From positions 13,144,001-13,208,000 of the forward strand of contig OY755178.1 of assembly GCA_963576735.1 (NCBI GenBank): a DNA stretch of 64,000 bases, in the 5' to 3' direction. Position 1 is the first letter of the stretch. Every line of letters starts with the position of its first letter. This document shows positions 10,373-22,197 of this stretch, in pieces. A program made the position numbers and the translations under genes. The notes beneath the pieces were generated by a model. The model worked only from the letters and a program-made list of their open reading frames with translations, did no database searches and had not been told where the DNA came from. Source of the stretch: Bedellia somnulentella (taxonomy: Eukaryota > Arthropoda > Insecta > Lepidoptera > Bedelliidae).

Positions 10373-10920
10373 ACAATATAATAATTCAAATAATATAATT
10401 CAAATAATATACTATAGTTTCAAACTTGTAAATTTTGCGGTTCACCCAAACTTATTGTACTTATATGTTTTGTTCAGACGAATTTATGTTAGATTTGGTT
10501 GTTACACAAATTGCTTAGAACTAATTAATTATTTAACGCTTTACGCTTACTATAACTAAGAGCTAACTTAAACTTTCAACTTAGCGCTGTGATTTCAATA
10601 AATATAATCTGTTGCTTTTAGGTTAATCCACATTACAATTTACTTGCAAATGTTTAGTTTATTTTCATTACGGTCAAAACTGAGTGCAGTTTGTACTTTT
10701 AAAAGGGCTAAAAAATTGTTTCGAGATAATAAAACTTTCATTTCCACATTATTTACATTTGTTACACCGTGCACCAGAACCAATGCTGACAGAACACTCA
10801 ACTTTTAACTACATATCACGATGAAAAATCAGCCATCTCTTTTGCACTTACAAAGTGTTATTTATCTGAATATCATTTTAACTGACAACCCTGCTTAAAT
10901 TACGTGTATGCTCCAGCCCG
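10373..10920. other. No gene recognised
   Basis: AT-rich. Only chance reading frames are seen. Confidence 0.4.
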
Positions 10921-11052
10921 CTAGCACGAGCGACCTTTTAACTAGATAACGCGTGGTATAAAACAGTTATCTCTTTCGCAATTTGATAGTATCGCATATT
11001 TCCATCTCATTCTAACCGACACAGAGTAACGATAAAACAACGCTCGTGCTAG
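10921..11052. mobile_element. MITE-2, copy 1 (132 bp)
   Basis: A short element with inverted ends, CTAGCACGAGCG at the left and CGCTCGTGCTAG at the right. A diverged copy in opposite orientation lies at 40693-40820. Internal words such as ATAAAACAGT, CATTCTAACC and GATAAAA are shared in the same order. No coding. Superfamily not assigned. Confidence 0.65.
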
Positions 11053-11089
11053 GCCTCCAGCAGCTTATTAGATTTAAGAGAACTTTCTG

Positions 11090-11300
11090 AGATGTATAGA
11101 ATAGAATAACACTTTATTGCACATCAAACACAAATTTACAAATATAATAATATGATCAAACAGTTTACAGTGAGGTACAATTGGCGGTCTTATCGCTAAA
11201 AGCGATCTCTTCCAGACAACCTTTGGAAGGTGAGATCGATAAATTAATTATTTGGGTAAATGCACAAAACAAGGCCAAAAAAACATAATAATCTAATAAG
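11090..11300 (-). mobile_element. LINE/SINE 3' end with (TTCTA) tail
   Basis: In minus sense the segment contains TTGTCTGGAAGAGATCGC and GCGATAAGACCGCC, and ends GTGCAATAAAGTGTTATTCT followed by ATTC repeats. The AATAAAG plus short-repeat tail is typical of a LINE 3' end. No coding is left. Confidence 0.55.
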
Positions 11301-11619
11301 CTTACTTAAAACTAACTTACTTAATTTAAATAATAATACAAATAATAATCATACAATATATTATAGATATTTAACGAATATGAACACATACATATATATA
11401 ATTACATACTTTTGTATGTAGTTATATATGTATAGTGTTGATGTATACCTTTATTTTGTTTTATTATGGAAAATTGTTTCTAGCTACAGAAACTGTTAAT
11501 CTTTGTAAGAATTAGCCGAACTATACACTAGTTACATCAAGAAACAAGAAATATGTCATTGCTATTCTTATTAAAATAAAAAAAAACGTATTAATTATTA
11601 CCCTAATTTATTTCTCACA

Positions 11620-11733
11620 ATTGGCCAAAGACTTCACAATTTTGAGCCCACACATCCCTATCTGAAGCTGTACAGAACCACCCTGGACCGAAATTGTCCA
11701 GGTCATCCCTCCATCTCCTCCTGGGTGTTAAGG
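11620..11733 (-). pseudogene. LINE C-terminal fragment (RRRWRDDLD)
   Basis: The reverse translation reads TPRRRWRDDLDNFGPGWF followed by CTASDRDVWAQNCEVFGQ. This is the C-terminal signature of a group of RTE/Proto-like LINEs. It is only ~35 codons long, with no clear ends. Confidence 0.55.
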
Positions 11734-12659
11734 TATAGAACATTTAAATTTATGTTTGGGCAATTTGGTGTAAGCGCCTCAATCCTTTGCTTGGCCATCG
11801 CTTTCTTTTCTTTTATTTCAAAAGTAGGTGAGGAAACTCAGCGGAACCACTTTGTATGTATTGTATTTTAGCCATCACCTATTTTGGCAACCTTCATTTG
11901 ATTATCTCATTACCTATTTTATTATGAGGTAAAGCGGCTGATGTTCATAAAGTTTTCGTCTTACAAAAGCGAGCTATCCGATCTATTTACATGTTGAGGT
12001 CAAGGTATTCATCATTACGTTTTGAAAAACATATAGATAATTTGATGCGAAATTGTTTTTACCGTTTAAAAATCTATACCAATATTATAAAGAGGAAAGG
12101 TATGATTTTTTGTTTGTTTCTTTGTTTGTTTGAATTGAATAGGCTCCAAAACTACTGGACGGATTTGAAAAATTCTTTCACTGTTTTGATGCTACACTAT
12201 TCCCGAGTGACATAGGCTATATTTTATTTTCAAAAAATTAGGGATCCTTACGTAAACTTCAAAAATGTAACCCAAGGTGTTAAAGAAATACCAAAAAAAA
12301 AACCTTACATCGCGTGCGCTGCGAAAACTATTGACAATAGAATAAAATTATATGCCACAATTTTATAGAACACATCATTATCTAAAAAAAATGCCCCGAC
12401 AGCATGTCTCTAACTATTATAGTTATCTCACAACAAGCGTCATTAAATAAAATTATTTAAAAATTTAATTAAAATCCTGCTTTAGAAAAGGCTCTTTATT
12501 TGTAACTATCTAATCCTTATAAAAAACGTATATATTTTTTCAGACTACTTCAATACCCTTACATTACTTTTTGAATTATTCGATTCGAACATTCCATTCG
12601 AAAGTTATCTCGAATTAAAAAAATAGATAATACTCCGCTCGATTAGCTATGCATACTAA

Positions 12660-13040
12660 GTTGTTGCAGGCGTCACGAAGGGGTACGGGAGGCTGCTTAT
12701 CAAAGAGTTAAAGCAAAATTTAATTGTAGCGACTATTATCACTGGCCCAGCAGCCGGTCAATTAGCTCATATACCGAGGATACCGATGATCTCAACTGAT
12801 CTGCCAATTCCATTTAAACGGCTACAATTTCCGGTTATAACATCTTTTGTTTTAACAATTAGTAAGTCCCAAGGCCAAACCTTCAAATTAGTAGGGATTG
12901 ACCAGCGAAAGAATTGTTTTACTCACGGTCAACTGTTCGTTGGCCTGTCGCGGGTGGGAGCTCCTAAACATCAATTTATTTTGCTGCCACAAAATACAAC
13001 AACGTCAAATATTGTTTACAGGGAAGCTCTAACTCTATAA
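12660..13040 (+). pseudogene. Helitron Pif1-like helicase, C-terminal fragment
   Basis: One open frame reading KGYGRLLIKELKQNLIVATI, ITGPAAGQLAHIPRIP, FKRLQFPVITSFVLTISKSQ, then GQLFVGLSRVGAP, ending at 13040. The TISKSQGQT and GQLFVGLSRV words are the last two conserved motifs of the Pif1-type helicase that autonomous Helitrons encode at the end of RepHel. Only the last ~125 of well over 1000 residues remain, with the upstream part removed, so it is non-functional. It shows that this Helitron descends from an autonomous one and is not a short derivative. Confidence 0.9.
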
Positions 13041-13128
13041 ATTGAATGGCTTTCGATCTAATTACTCATTATGAAAAATAAAAAAAATAAAAAATATATC
13101 TAAATATAAATACAAAAAAATATAACAT

Positions 13129-13373
13129 ACATACATACATATACTCACGGCTATAAATCCCTAGATGGGGTAGCCAGAGCTAAGGAATCAGAAATTCCTC
13201 AGCCACTTTTGGAAGTTGTGTGGGGAAAAGATGGTGAAATAAAGGTTGTTGGTGATGGGTCTCCAACCGCATCGCCCAAAAATCCCTCAAAAGCCCCAAA
13301 ACCGTTAGTCGCCTCTTACGTACACCCACTAGAAGAAATGGGGTAGTGCTATTCTAAGCCAACACTACACAGC
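13129..13373 (-). mobile_element. SINE-1 inside Helitron-1
   Basis: A full-length SINE-1 in reverse, flanked by a perfect 15-bp duplication AAAAAAATATAACAT at 13114-13128 and 13374-13388. This makes it the youngest layer of the nest at 11.9-14.9 kb. Confidence 0.93.
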
Positions 13374-13492
13374 AAAAAAATATAACATAGCTTAAAACTA
13401 AAAAAAAAATATTAAAATAATAATACATGTAATAAAATAAAAAACAAAATGTTAATGATTTATGCCCGAGCGAAGCCGGGACGGGCTGCTAG

Positions 13493-14060
13493 TATTATAT
13501 AAAATAAGAGACTATTTGACAGTAGATGCACGCGTTACTCTTTGTGAGGCTGTGGTTTTATCGAAACTTAATTATGCGGATGTTGTGTACGGGCCACGTC
13601 TTTTAGCAACGTCAGAACGTCAGATTCAGCGAATCCAAAATGCTTGCTATAGATTTTCCCATAGTATACCGCCACGTTGTCATATCTCACCTTACCTGAA
13701 TAGTTCTTCTACACTTAACATGGAATCCCGTAGGCGCTTACATATGGCTTCATTAATGTTTGATGTAATGAAGTTCAAATGCCCAGAATATCTTTTTAAC
13801 AAATTGAAGTATTCATCATTTGGAAGTTTCTATTGTGTTCGTAGCCTGCTCCCACCTCTATCACTGATCCATCATCGTACTGTAGCTTTTACTGGAAGTT
13901 TTCGTTAAAATGCAACTAAGTGTTGGAATAATATTCCTCCACCAATGCGTGAAATATTAAATAAATTTAATTTCAAAAAACAGTACAAAACGCTCCTTCT
14001 GAATCAACAAAAAATTAATATCTCAAAGACTTTCTCACACGTGCAAGTAAACTTCCAGTA
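13493..14060 (+). pseudogene. LINE-B1 RT C-terminal region
   Basis: Coding resumes after the Helitron: LYKIRDYLTVDARVTLC, SKLNYADVVYGPRLLATS, RIQNACYRFSHSIPPR, MESRRRLHMASLMFD, then TVAFTGSFR followed by a stop (13906-13908). The same frame continues NATKCWNNIPPPMRE to another stop after VQVNFQ near 14060. LINE-B2 has a sense codon at the first stop. It lies downstream of the RT palm and is dead because of both the stop and the Helitron. Confidence 0.85.
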
Positions 14061-14935
14061 AAATAATAAAAATAACTAATGTATAAATGTATTGCTTGGT
14101 TTTCTCATGTGAAACTTTACTTGAGAATTTGTGAATACTGATAATTTTTTCTTGTTCTTTTAATTATTTAATGTTCTGAGACTAAGCGAATATGTTTAAA
14201 GATAATTTTAAAAGATATTGTTTTTTATTTTATTTTTTTGTTGTTGTGCATTTGTTTAGTTTACTGTCTGTTCCTTTACTATTTATTCAATTTTGTTTAC
14301 TTCAAATGTGGCAGACACAGATTATTTTGTTTATATATTAATTAATTATGTGTAGTGTAGTGTAGGCCTTAACTGAAAACCAGTGTTTTGCCACTTGGCA
14401 ATATCAAGCACTGAGTTAGGACCTAGTTTGTGTTACCATAGCACTAATTTTAAGTTTAAAATATTGTTTTTTTTTCACTTTATGTATTGTTTTTCATATT
14501 GTATGTGGTGTTATGTTAACATAAATAAACGAGTTATCTATCTATCTATCTATCTATTCGTTGCGCGAAAAATTTAAAGATATTGGCATTTTAACTGTCC
14601 CTTGCCAATACATATTTGAGAATTTAATATATGCTAAAAAGAATATATGCCAATTTAGTAAAGTTAGTGATAGGCACACTGTTAACACTCGAAATTAGGA
14701 CAAACTTAACGTACCGAAGTGGAGACTTAATAAAGTAAGTAACTCCTTTATGGGACATCCCTCCAAATGTTCAACAAACTTTCGAAAAAATGAAAAAATG
14801 TGAATGTAAAGAGTTTCTTCGTTGCTTCTTCTCTTTACAAACACCTTCCGAAGAAACAGACTAATGATAAATTTAAAAAAATTTACGTTCAAAAAATGTT
14901 AGTTTTTAACTAAATTTTGAAGAATAAACTTTTTG

Positions 14936-16008
14936 ACTTTTTTTTTTGACCTGTTTCTTCATAATTTGGCTTCCGTTTAATTCATTTAATTGCTTCTCTA
15001 ACTCGTAAATAATAGATTCAAAATGTACTAATAACCACAAATAACGAATACAGGTCAAAGCCTAGTAATACTAAACTGATGTTAAACTTATAGTATATAC
15101 CGAAACTTAGCTACAAGTTACAGAGTTACTCGTAAGTCTTGCGCAATAACTAACTTAGAACCTTAGCTAAGTGACTCCAACAGCTTTGGTTTCGAGGTGT
15201 TATGTAACTTGTTATTAACTTGCTTAAATGTTAAACGATTCGTTTAATAGATTATTATACTTATATATTTGCAATGCATTTCTAAGATGAGGGGTGAACC
15301 ATTCGATTCGTATGATTTTTTAAATGTTTGTTATGCGATTAATAGGCAAAAGTAAGCTCATAGGAGATATTACACGACTAAGTATAAAGAGTATGTACCA
15401 ATGTAAAAGTGTAGTGTGATAAGCTAACATATCTCAACACAAGTCAAACTAAATATTTACATACGACCGTTCTCTCAGTACTAACCCACTTTTGTAAAAA
15501 AATGTGAATGTAAAGATAAACATTAAGATACCACAGCACATACAAACCTGACTTGTCATCTTTATTCAGTCTATGTTCATTAAAAAAACCAAAATATTCG
15601 TATATAAAAGGCTGTCTCATAACATGATGAACCTTTGAAAATGCTCATTTGGACGAGCATTTGGTATCGATTGAAAAGATCTGAAGCATATGACGTCACG
15701 GACTCTTAAGCACGAATACGTTTAAGTGCTTCAGCCATTGGCTCTTGGTTTATCTTTGAACATAGACGTATGAAGGACAGAGGTGGGTGGAGTTAAAAAT
15801 ATCTAGCATTTGTGATGCAAATTATAAGTCAACGTAAAATACTAGTTCATAATTTTGGTTAGAATACATGTATTTACTGTTTCTTTTTCTTTAAATACTT
15901 TGATTTAGCCTACTTGTTATTAAATAACTCAGGGGTTCAGGGGGTTGTAATATATTATGATATTCATAACCTTCTTAGATTTCGAGTATCAAACAGATTT
16001 ATTTTCAA
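14936..16008. other. No gene recognised
   Basis: AT-rich sequence without recognisable repeats or exons. Near 15700-15745 there is a short inverted pair around TTAAGCAC/AAGTGCTT and a TGACGTCA word. I assign no function. Confidence 0.4.
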
Positions 16009-16279
16009 CATAACATAAACGTTCACGCCGTTTATCCCCGAAGGGGTTGGCAGAGTTTTGTACGAATACACTGTCACATGACTAAGTACAACTCAGCCAT
16101 GTGGGTTTCCTCACGATGTTTTCCCTCACTGTTAGCAACCATGATAAATTAACCACACATATGACTTTAGAAAAGACAAATTGGTGTAGGCCCGTCCCAG
16201 GATTGGAGCTCACGCCCTTCTGTTTTTCGGGCGGGTGTTCTACCCACTGGACTATAATGTCGCTCATATTTATTTATTT
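16009..16279 (-). mobile_element. SINE-2 (tRNA-derived), internally deleted
   Basis: Sense orientation is right to left. The tRNA-like head (GTCCAGTGGGTAGAAC, then GAGCTCCAATCCTGGG) lies at about 16195-16262, and the 3' module GGGGATAAACGGCGTGAACG leads to a TTATG tail at the left. The flanks carry a 13-bp duplication GATTTATTTTCAA at 15996-16008 and 16280-16292. About 100 bp of the middle seen at 58879-59263 is missing. Confidence 0.9.
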
Positions 16280-16292
16280 GATTTATTTTCAA

Positions 16293-17354
16293 ATAGTATT
16301 GAAATCCGTCGCTATGAGATAAAATAATAGGGATAAAAGTTTAATAACCTCTCACTGAATAGTGTTTGTCTTATCTTTTAGTTGAAAATTAAAAAAAAAA
16401 CTTTATGAAATATTTTATCATTAAATTGTCATCATAAACGGGCAATACCAGCATAAAAAGTAACGGTTAATGGGTGAATTACATTCAAACCTCATAATTA
16501 TTCAAACGTTATATTATATTAAAGATCATCACCAAAAGAAACATCAAGAAATAAACGCTCAAAGAAAACGCAAAATACTCTGTCTGAAAATATATTTTTT
16601 TAAACGCAATACCGCCAAAGGCAGGTAAGGAAACGAATACAGACAGCCAACTGGTTGACAGCTCAATCATTCGGGACGCAGCCCCGGGGGACGGGCGCAT
16701 CGGTCTGTGAAATGGGATAGGAGCCTTCCGAATTGCCATAATACTTCTTGAGATGTTAGCAAATCTATTTATTTGATATTTGAAATGAATAGTTTGTCGT
16801 TAATGGCAACTGTAAGGGTGAATGGCTGATTGTTTTAGTTCTGTTTTTAATAAACAATTATACTCCTGCAATAAGAAAATCTACTTTATTTGTCTAGCAG
16901 TATTAGTAAGCGCTCCCTTTTCTTCTAATGGCAATAAAAGTATTTTTTTTAACGAAAAATTATGAATTGAAGTAATAAATATAATACCTTATCTTTATTT
17001 AACTTTCTATTTTAAAAACTAACAGAGATACTAGCTAATATTTCAGTTTTGAAAAAGATCTCAAATAGAGAAATTTTTCAAGTAACATTAATCATGGAGC
17101 AATGTTCCGCAACATTTATCTACTGAAAAATGTTTTATGCCAGTTCTTTTCGGAACAATATGGCATGGGATAAGGTCATCTGGATTACATACACGTATCG
17201 CAACATTTTTCATAGCCTGAAGATTTACCGCCTGAAAATTCTTGAACTATTGGAAATATCGAACTCAATTATACGAGTATGTATAAAAAAATATTCAGGT
17301 CTTTACGTACAAGTTTACAATTTTCAGATTAATAATACCTATAAATTAAAGTAT
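16293..17354. other. Mostly AT-rich; one GC-rich coding-like island
   Basis: At about 16600-16740 a GC-rich island reads open on both strands (plus: NAIPPKAGKETNTDSQLVDS..RDAAPGDGRIGL; minus: MAIRKAPIPFHRPMRPSPGA). I cannot tell which strand, if either, was coding. It may be an element remnant. The rest shows nothing. Confidence 0.3.
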
Positions 17355-17545
17355 ACATACGGCTATAATACCTCAGCCATTTGTCGAAGTTGAAGTGGGG
17401 ATACGATTATGAAATAAAGGTTCTTGGTGATAGGTCTCCAACCGCATCACCCAAAACTCCCTTAAGAAGCCCCACTACCCTTAGTCGCCTCTTACGATCA
17501 CCCATTGGAAGACATGGGGTAGTGCTATTCTAAACAGATACTAAA
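17355..17545 (-). mobile_element. SINE-1, 3'-deleted copy
   Basis: A reverse SINE-1 from ACGGCTATAATACCTCAGCC to GTGCTATTCTAAACAGATAC. About 30 bp is lost between the 3' module and the GCTGAGG segment. It is diverged. Confidence 0.8.
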
Positions 17546-18515
17546 CTAAAACCGGCAATGAAATATTTATTTAATGACTAAAATCCAAATACAGAAATAC
17601 ATATGATAAAAACTTAAATCAGATTTCTTAACTGAACCTAGTAAATAGTCCGCTTTAAATTATTCAACACATTAATTTATATTTAAATTGACATTTATAT
17701 AACTTAGTGAAAATATCTTAACAATTTTCATTTGATTAAAGGACCAAACCGTAAAGTATTATAAAATACCGAAAGGAAGGGATGACAATATGTAAAGCGA
17801 AGCATTCGTGCGGCTAGGGTCAACCATGGAATTCCATAGGAAACAAATATATTTACAATTCATAGAAATTAGGCACTGAATATATTTAATTTTATATTCA
17901 CTCGTAATTTAATAAAAAATAGTGCGTTTAATAATACACTTACCCTCAGATGCAAATTACTTATAACTGAATCCTACATTAACTGATCTAAAAGTAGTAA
18001 AAGTAGTTTTGCTTGTTTTTAAATATTGCTTAGCGATATTATCTTAAAATAACCTTTTCTACGATTCAATGGATACGAAGTGATAGTTGTGAATTGTTTG
18101 AGTAGTTATATGCTTGAGTTTTAAACTTAAACATTGTATACGATTTGAGAACTGCAGTGCTACGGTGCATCGTATTGCGATGGGGCCGTAGCATTTAGGC
18201 GAATATTTTTCCGTCTACGATGAGCCTTCGAGAAGTCGTAGTAAGTAAGGTTTTTTTTTCACTAAGAAAAAAGAATGAGAATATTAATAATGTATATCAC
18301 AAATAATACCTGAAGACTTATTTAATTATTTAATTTCCTTTCATTTATTGCATTAAAATTATATTTTATTTTTGATTAATGCAGCAAAAAAACATTAATT
18401 GTTATTGTCAACATGAAAAATTATTAGATTAATTTGTTGTTACTGGCAGTGAACACAAAACTAGTAAAAATAATTATAATTGTATTAATATAAGTAATTA
18501 TTTCGTTACATACCC
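17546..18515. other. No gene; one hairpin
   Basis: AT-rich. At 18160-18194 lies a hairpin with GCTACGG/CCGTAGC arms and an inner CATCG/CGATG pair. It is probably from an old repeat. No coding. Confidence 0.35.
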
Positions 18516-18602
18516 TTTTCTACCCGCAGGTGTCGTAAGAGGCGGCTTTTGAGGAATTACTGGGCGATGCGGTTGGAGACACATCTATATAACTTATTTT
18601 TT
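18516..18602 (+). repeat. SINE-1 5' half fragment
   Basis: CCCTTTTCTACCCGCAGGTG, TCGTAAGAGGCGGC and GCGATGCGGTTGGAGACAC match the first half of SINE-1, including the B-box-like word. Confidence 0.65.
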
Positions 18603-18879
18603 ACTATCTTTTATATATTCTTCCATGTTTTCCCCTTTAATATAATACATGCACTTGAATCCTCATAGCATGATACCAGTGCACGTATAAGTTAACTCTA
18701 CAAGCCGAACTTGGATAACACCACCCACAAATAATCCCTTACAAGGGTCGTATACGCTTCCTATAAATTTATGAAGGAGCAATACACCTTTTGGTCGTTT
18801 GGAGTTTTCTATGTAGTGATGATATTGAGTAGGTAAAGTTTATGATTAAATTTGATCAAAGGACTTATTTTTGGGTTAT

Positions 18880-19185
18880 TACAAATCTTCTTTTAGCTAG
18901 AAAAAGGAATGTTGAGATGGTTTCGGCACATAGAGAGAATGGATGACAGTAAATTTGTGAAAGAGATCTAAAGAGCCAATGTTGAAGGTAATGTTAGCAG
19001 AGAATGACCACGGAGGACGCATTTCACCAGATAGAGAATGTGCTCAAAAAGTCAGGTGTCCGAAGTATGAAGAATAAAAGAGTCTGTATGAAAATATTGA
19101 CGGATGTGAACAAAGCTAGAAAGATGGTGATCTCTTTCTACCCCAACGTGAACTAACAGCGTGAGAATATGTATGTATACAAAAC
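18880..19185 (+). mobile_element. RTE-like LINE, C-terminal fragment
   Basis: With stops, the translation gives MLRWFRHIERMDDSKFVKEI, then a stop and RANVEGNVS..PRRTHF, ending in the shared 3' module (TACCCCAACGTGAACTAACA) and the GCGTGAGAATATGTATG tail. Same family as 44674-45025. Dead. Confidence 0.75.
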
Positions 19186-21504
19186 TCATACATCGAGTTT
19201 TCACTGTATTTTCCGTTTACTTCACAGAGGATATCGATGATATTGTTAGTTGGCAGTTAGTTTACCACCTTACCACAGTAGTCGACAGCCTTAACAAAAG
19301 AGGTTTCGAGTTTTCTGTTCCACATTGTTGACGTTCGACCTCATTATAGCTTGGTCATCTGATACTATCTCTTTTGAGTGTGTCTCCATACCCCGTCAAT
19401 ATGTCATACGTCGCGACGCTCGTCCAGACGATATTAAAAGGATTAGACATTGTTTTGCTTTCAGTAAAAAAGATATCAAATATTTTTATTTTACCTTCAG
19501 TTTTATTATAGAAGAACGTCATATTGATATTGTTTGAATGATTCATATTTGAAACTATTATATTTTGATATTCTATGCAATTGTAGCAACGGAGGAACGG
19601 ATTCTTGAATAAATCTTTAATCGATATAAAGACAAACAATTAAGATTAAAAAGGGTAGTGAAATGCCCATATTAATCTAGTCCACAAAATACTAACGAAA
19701 ATTTACGAGAAATATTTCGGAAAAAGAATCATCACAAGGAATTGTTATATTCAACCAAGTTACATCAAAATGAACTGAAAGAAGAACCTTCTGTTTTGAC
19801 GATTTACTTAAACTGGTGAAGTGAATGAACTGATTATCCAATATTTTTTATGGTTCTGTGCTTCAGGTCTTGCTAAGACTAAAATGATAAAAGTCATTGA
19901 TGTATGCCGATCTGCTCTTTATAGGTTTTTCTCTTTGATAAATGAATCATAATGACTAGAGTAATATAGAAATAATAATTAGAGCACATTTTATGTAAAT
20001 TATTTATATTTGTTTTAATTCACTAGATCATTTTATAAAACAATTTCAAACTCACAAAATCAAGTAGTCAATAAAACATTCAAATGTAAAGCTCAGTTGC
20101 GTGTCTCAAGTAACAAAGTTTAGGAATTCCGGTCTTGATTTCAACTTGCTGCAGTACCAGAATCTTAAATCTGTTATTCTGTCTGTCCAAGTTTGAGGAA
20201 CTTTGGTAAAATTGTTATCCTGAGTTCCATGCTATATCAGATTTCTTGTATAGTATATAAAAATTGAATTCATAACCTTTTTAAGAAAAGAGAATAATAT
20301 TAATAAAATGATACATCTGACAATAATTTTTATGAAATAATTTTCACGACCGCTATAGTTAATTTCACCATAGGTTCACTCGGAATAAAAATGTACCATA
20401 TTTATTGTAAGGCATGTATTTAACGCGGCGACAAATTGATACCATTCCGGGTCGTAAAAAAAATGGATAGTAAATAATCTATTTTGGCGACTAATTAGAG
20501 GTAGCATCTTAACTAGAAAGCGGCGGCTTTTTAATGAGTTTTGAGGTTTTTTTTAAATTTTATCTGGCAGTGATTTTCTTTTGTGGCAATTGAATTTCTC
20601 CTAAGGCGATAAATTATAGGCGGATAAAAAAGTTAAAATAAGCTTTCATAAATTCTAAAATGAGGTTGTCTATAAATACGACCAAGGTCTGAAATAAATA
20701 CAAAAAATTGTAGGGATCTAAATTAACCAAATTGTGACATGCTTTAATCCTGCATTAGGGATATTTCTAAAATACCTATGAGCTCCTAGTACTTGCCGAG
20801 TAATAAGAATTTTGTTTAAAATTAGCAATATTTTGCAAAAATAATTTAATGATTTTGAACACGCAAAAATTTCGCAAGTCCAAATACGGTATTGGGTCCA
20901 CGATATGTTTCGTCTATGATCATACTGGTATATCTGTAGAGCTGTTAAATTCATGTCAAAAAGACGTTGGTGAAACTGCGAAGAAAAAAAATCCGCAGTT
21001 ACACTGGGTGAACAGCGCGGTGTAACAGCGGAGCATACCCCATCAAACGGTATAATTTTTATGTATTTATACAACATATTTTCGTGTGTATAAATTGCGT
21101 TTTATATACATATTCTGAACGTTTTTTTGCCATTATTTTGCTTTTGATGTTTAAAATTTTGAGTAAATAATTGTAAAATATGATTACCTACGAACCTTAG
21201 TTTTAATATGTAGTTACAACTTAACCTAACCTAACAGCGTGTCGACGTCACCCCGCTTCGCAGGGTGCCTATTTCCGCTCTAAGGAACAGAAGCTAACCC
21301 TAACCTTACCTAGCACAAATACAATTGTGGTGATTAAGTGTTTTGAAATTGTGCTTCGCCCCCCCGTCCCGCCTCTGTTTTGCCTCCGCACTGCTCAGAC
21401 ACACAAGAGCATTTGCCGCCCTTTCAAGAATTTACAAATCTGCAAACATTATTCTAATATCCAAATACCTAAAAATCGCTGCCAGATGTGTATTTTTATA
21501 ATGA
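19186..21504. other. No gene recognised; AT-rich
   Basis: The longest open frame is 119 codons at 20718-21077 (minus), without recognisable motifs or codon signals, and I do not call it. At 21222-21235 there are two CCTAA units, too few for a telomere tract. Otherwise no feature. Confidence 0.4.
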
Positions 21505-21507
21505 AAC

Positions 21508-21634
21508 CAACAACCTTTATTTTACCATCATTTCCCCACTCAACTTTCCAAAAGTGGCTGAGGAATTCTTAATTCTTTAGCTCAGGCTACCCCTTTTAGG
21601 GATTTATAGCCGTGAGTATATGCATGTATGAAAT
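21508..21634 (+). repeat. SINE-1 3' half
   Basis: ACCTTTATTTTACCATCATT, then CCAAAAGTGGCTGAGG, CTACCCCTTTTAGGGATTTA and CCGTGAGTATATGCATG match the second half of SINE-1. The 5' half is missing. Confidence 0.75.
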
Positions 21635-22197
21635 CCAATAGTTGCCAGTGAAGAATGTATGATATCCCCTCGGAAAAATTAGTCGCCACATTAGGTTTTA
21701 TAATACCTTAACCAGTTTTACACTGATCCCGCTTGATATATTTGACACCTTAGAGTAGCAGCCGGTTTTTTCGTTTTTTGATCCTAGTATTTTGTTGTTT
21801 GTATAGTTTAATAGTTGCTAAGATATTTAATAACTGCAAAGTTAGTTTTTTTGTGACTTAATAGAAAGTTGCCTAAAAGGATTTCAGTTGCCGTGTTAAA
21901 TATTTGCCGTATTGTAATAACACATTATGCATTGTATAATAAATACATTAGTTCTATGAACATGTGTCGCATTTGTAAACACCATCCTCCACTTATATGG
22001 TTTAGTTACTAGGGCGGGTCAATAAATCCGTGACTTATTGAATTTTTGACCTCTTTACTGAAACAGCAACAGCTCCTGTGAACAGCTATCAGTCAGTTGA
22101 CTCCTGTTTAAATTTTAACTTGTTGCGTCAGTTAGTTTGTGTTTGACAGCTATTTTTATCAGACTACTCACAAATTTGAGGAGAAAATGGAAAAAAG

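Larger units (their letters stand above)
12073..13492 (+). mobile_element. Helitron-1, internally deleted, inside LINE-B1
   Basis: Begins TCTATACCAATATTATAAAG directly after A (12072) and ends with hairpin CCCGAGCGAAGCCGGG, then ACGGGCTGCTAG, directly before T (13493). This is the Helitron rule: 5' TC, a 3' hairpin followed by CTRR, and insertion between A and T with no duplication. It keeps a 5' non-coding part (to about 12600) and the C-terminal end of the helicase (12660-13040). The Rep domain and most of the helicase are deleted. A SINE-1 sits at 13129-13373. Confidence 0.95.
12014..14560 (+). mobile_element. LINE-B1, 5'-truncated, split by a Helitron
   Basis: Coding begins RFEKHIDNLMRNCFYRLK (to 12072) and resumes at 13493 with LYKIRDYLTVDARVTLC. 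Joining the two sides restores the same words found uninterrupted in LINE-B2 (8996-9790). The 3' UTR (about 14040-14525) ends AAATAAACGAGT followed by a (TATC)n tail at 14534-14557. The same 3' end occurs again at 29310-29832, almost identical. Confidence 0.9.
11935..14935 (+). mobile_element. LINE-A, split in two by LINE-B1
   Basis: The left piece (11935-12015) encodes DVHKVFVLQKRAIRSIYML. The right piece (14562-14900) resumes with SLREKFKDIGILTVPCQYIF. In LINEs of this type these two stretches are adjacent, so LINE-B1 inserted between them. The flanks (TATTCATCATTACG at 12006, TATTCGTTGCGCG at 14556) look like the two copies of a diverged target duplication. The right piece has several stops, so LINE-A is an old dead copy. 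Confidence 0.75.

Noticed and set aside
14536..14557. (TATC)n as an independent microsatellite
   Set aside because: It is the tail of LINE-B, shared with 29807-29832.
16600..16740. Possible host exon in a GC-rich island
   Set aside because: Both strands are open for a similar length and neither has a matching acceptor and donor.
20718..21077. 119-codon minus-strand frame
   Set aside because: No recognisable motif, AT-rich codons, no splice context; consistent with chance.
21222..21238. CCTAACCTAAC, like the insect telomere repeat
   Set aside because: Only two units, no array, and inside ordinary AT-rich DNA.
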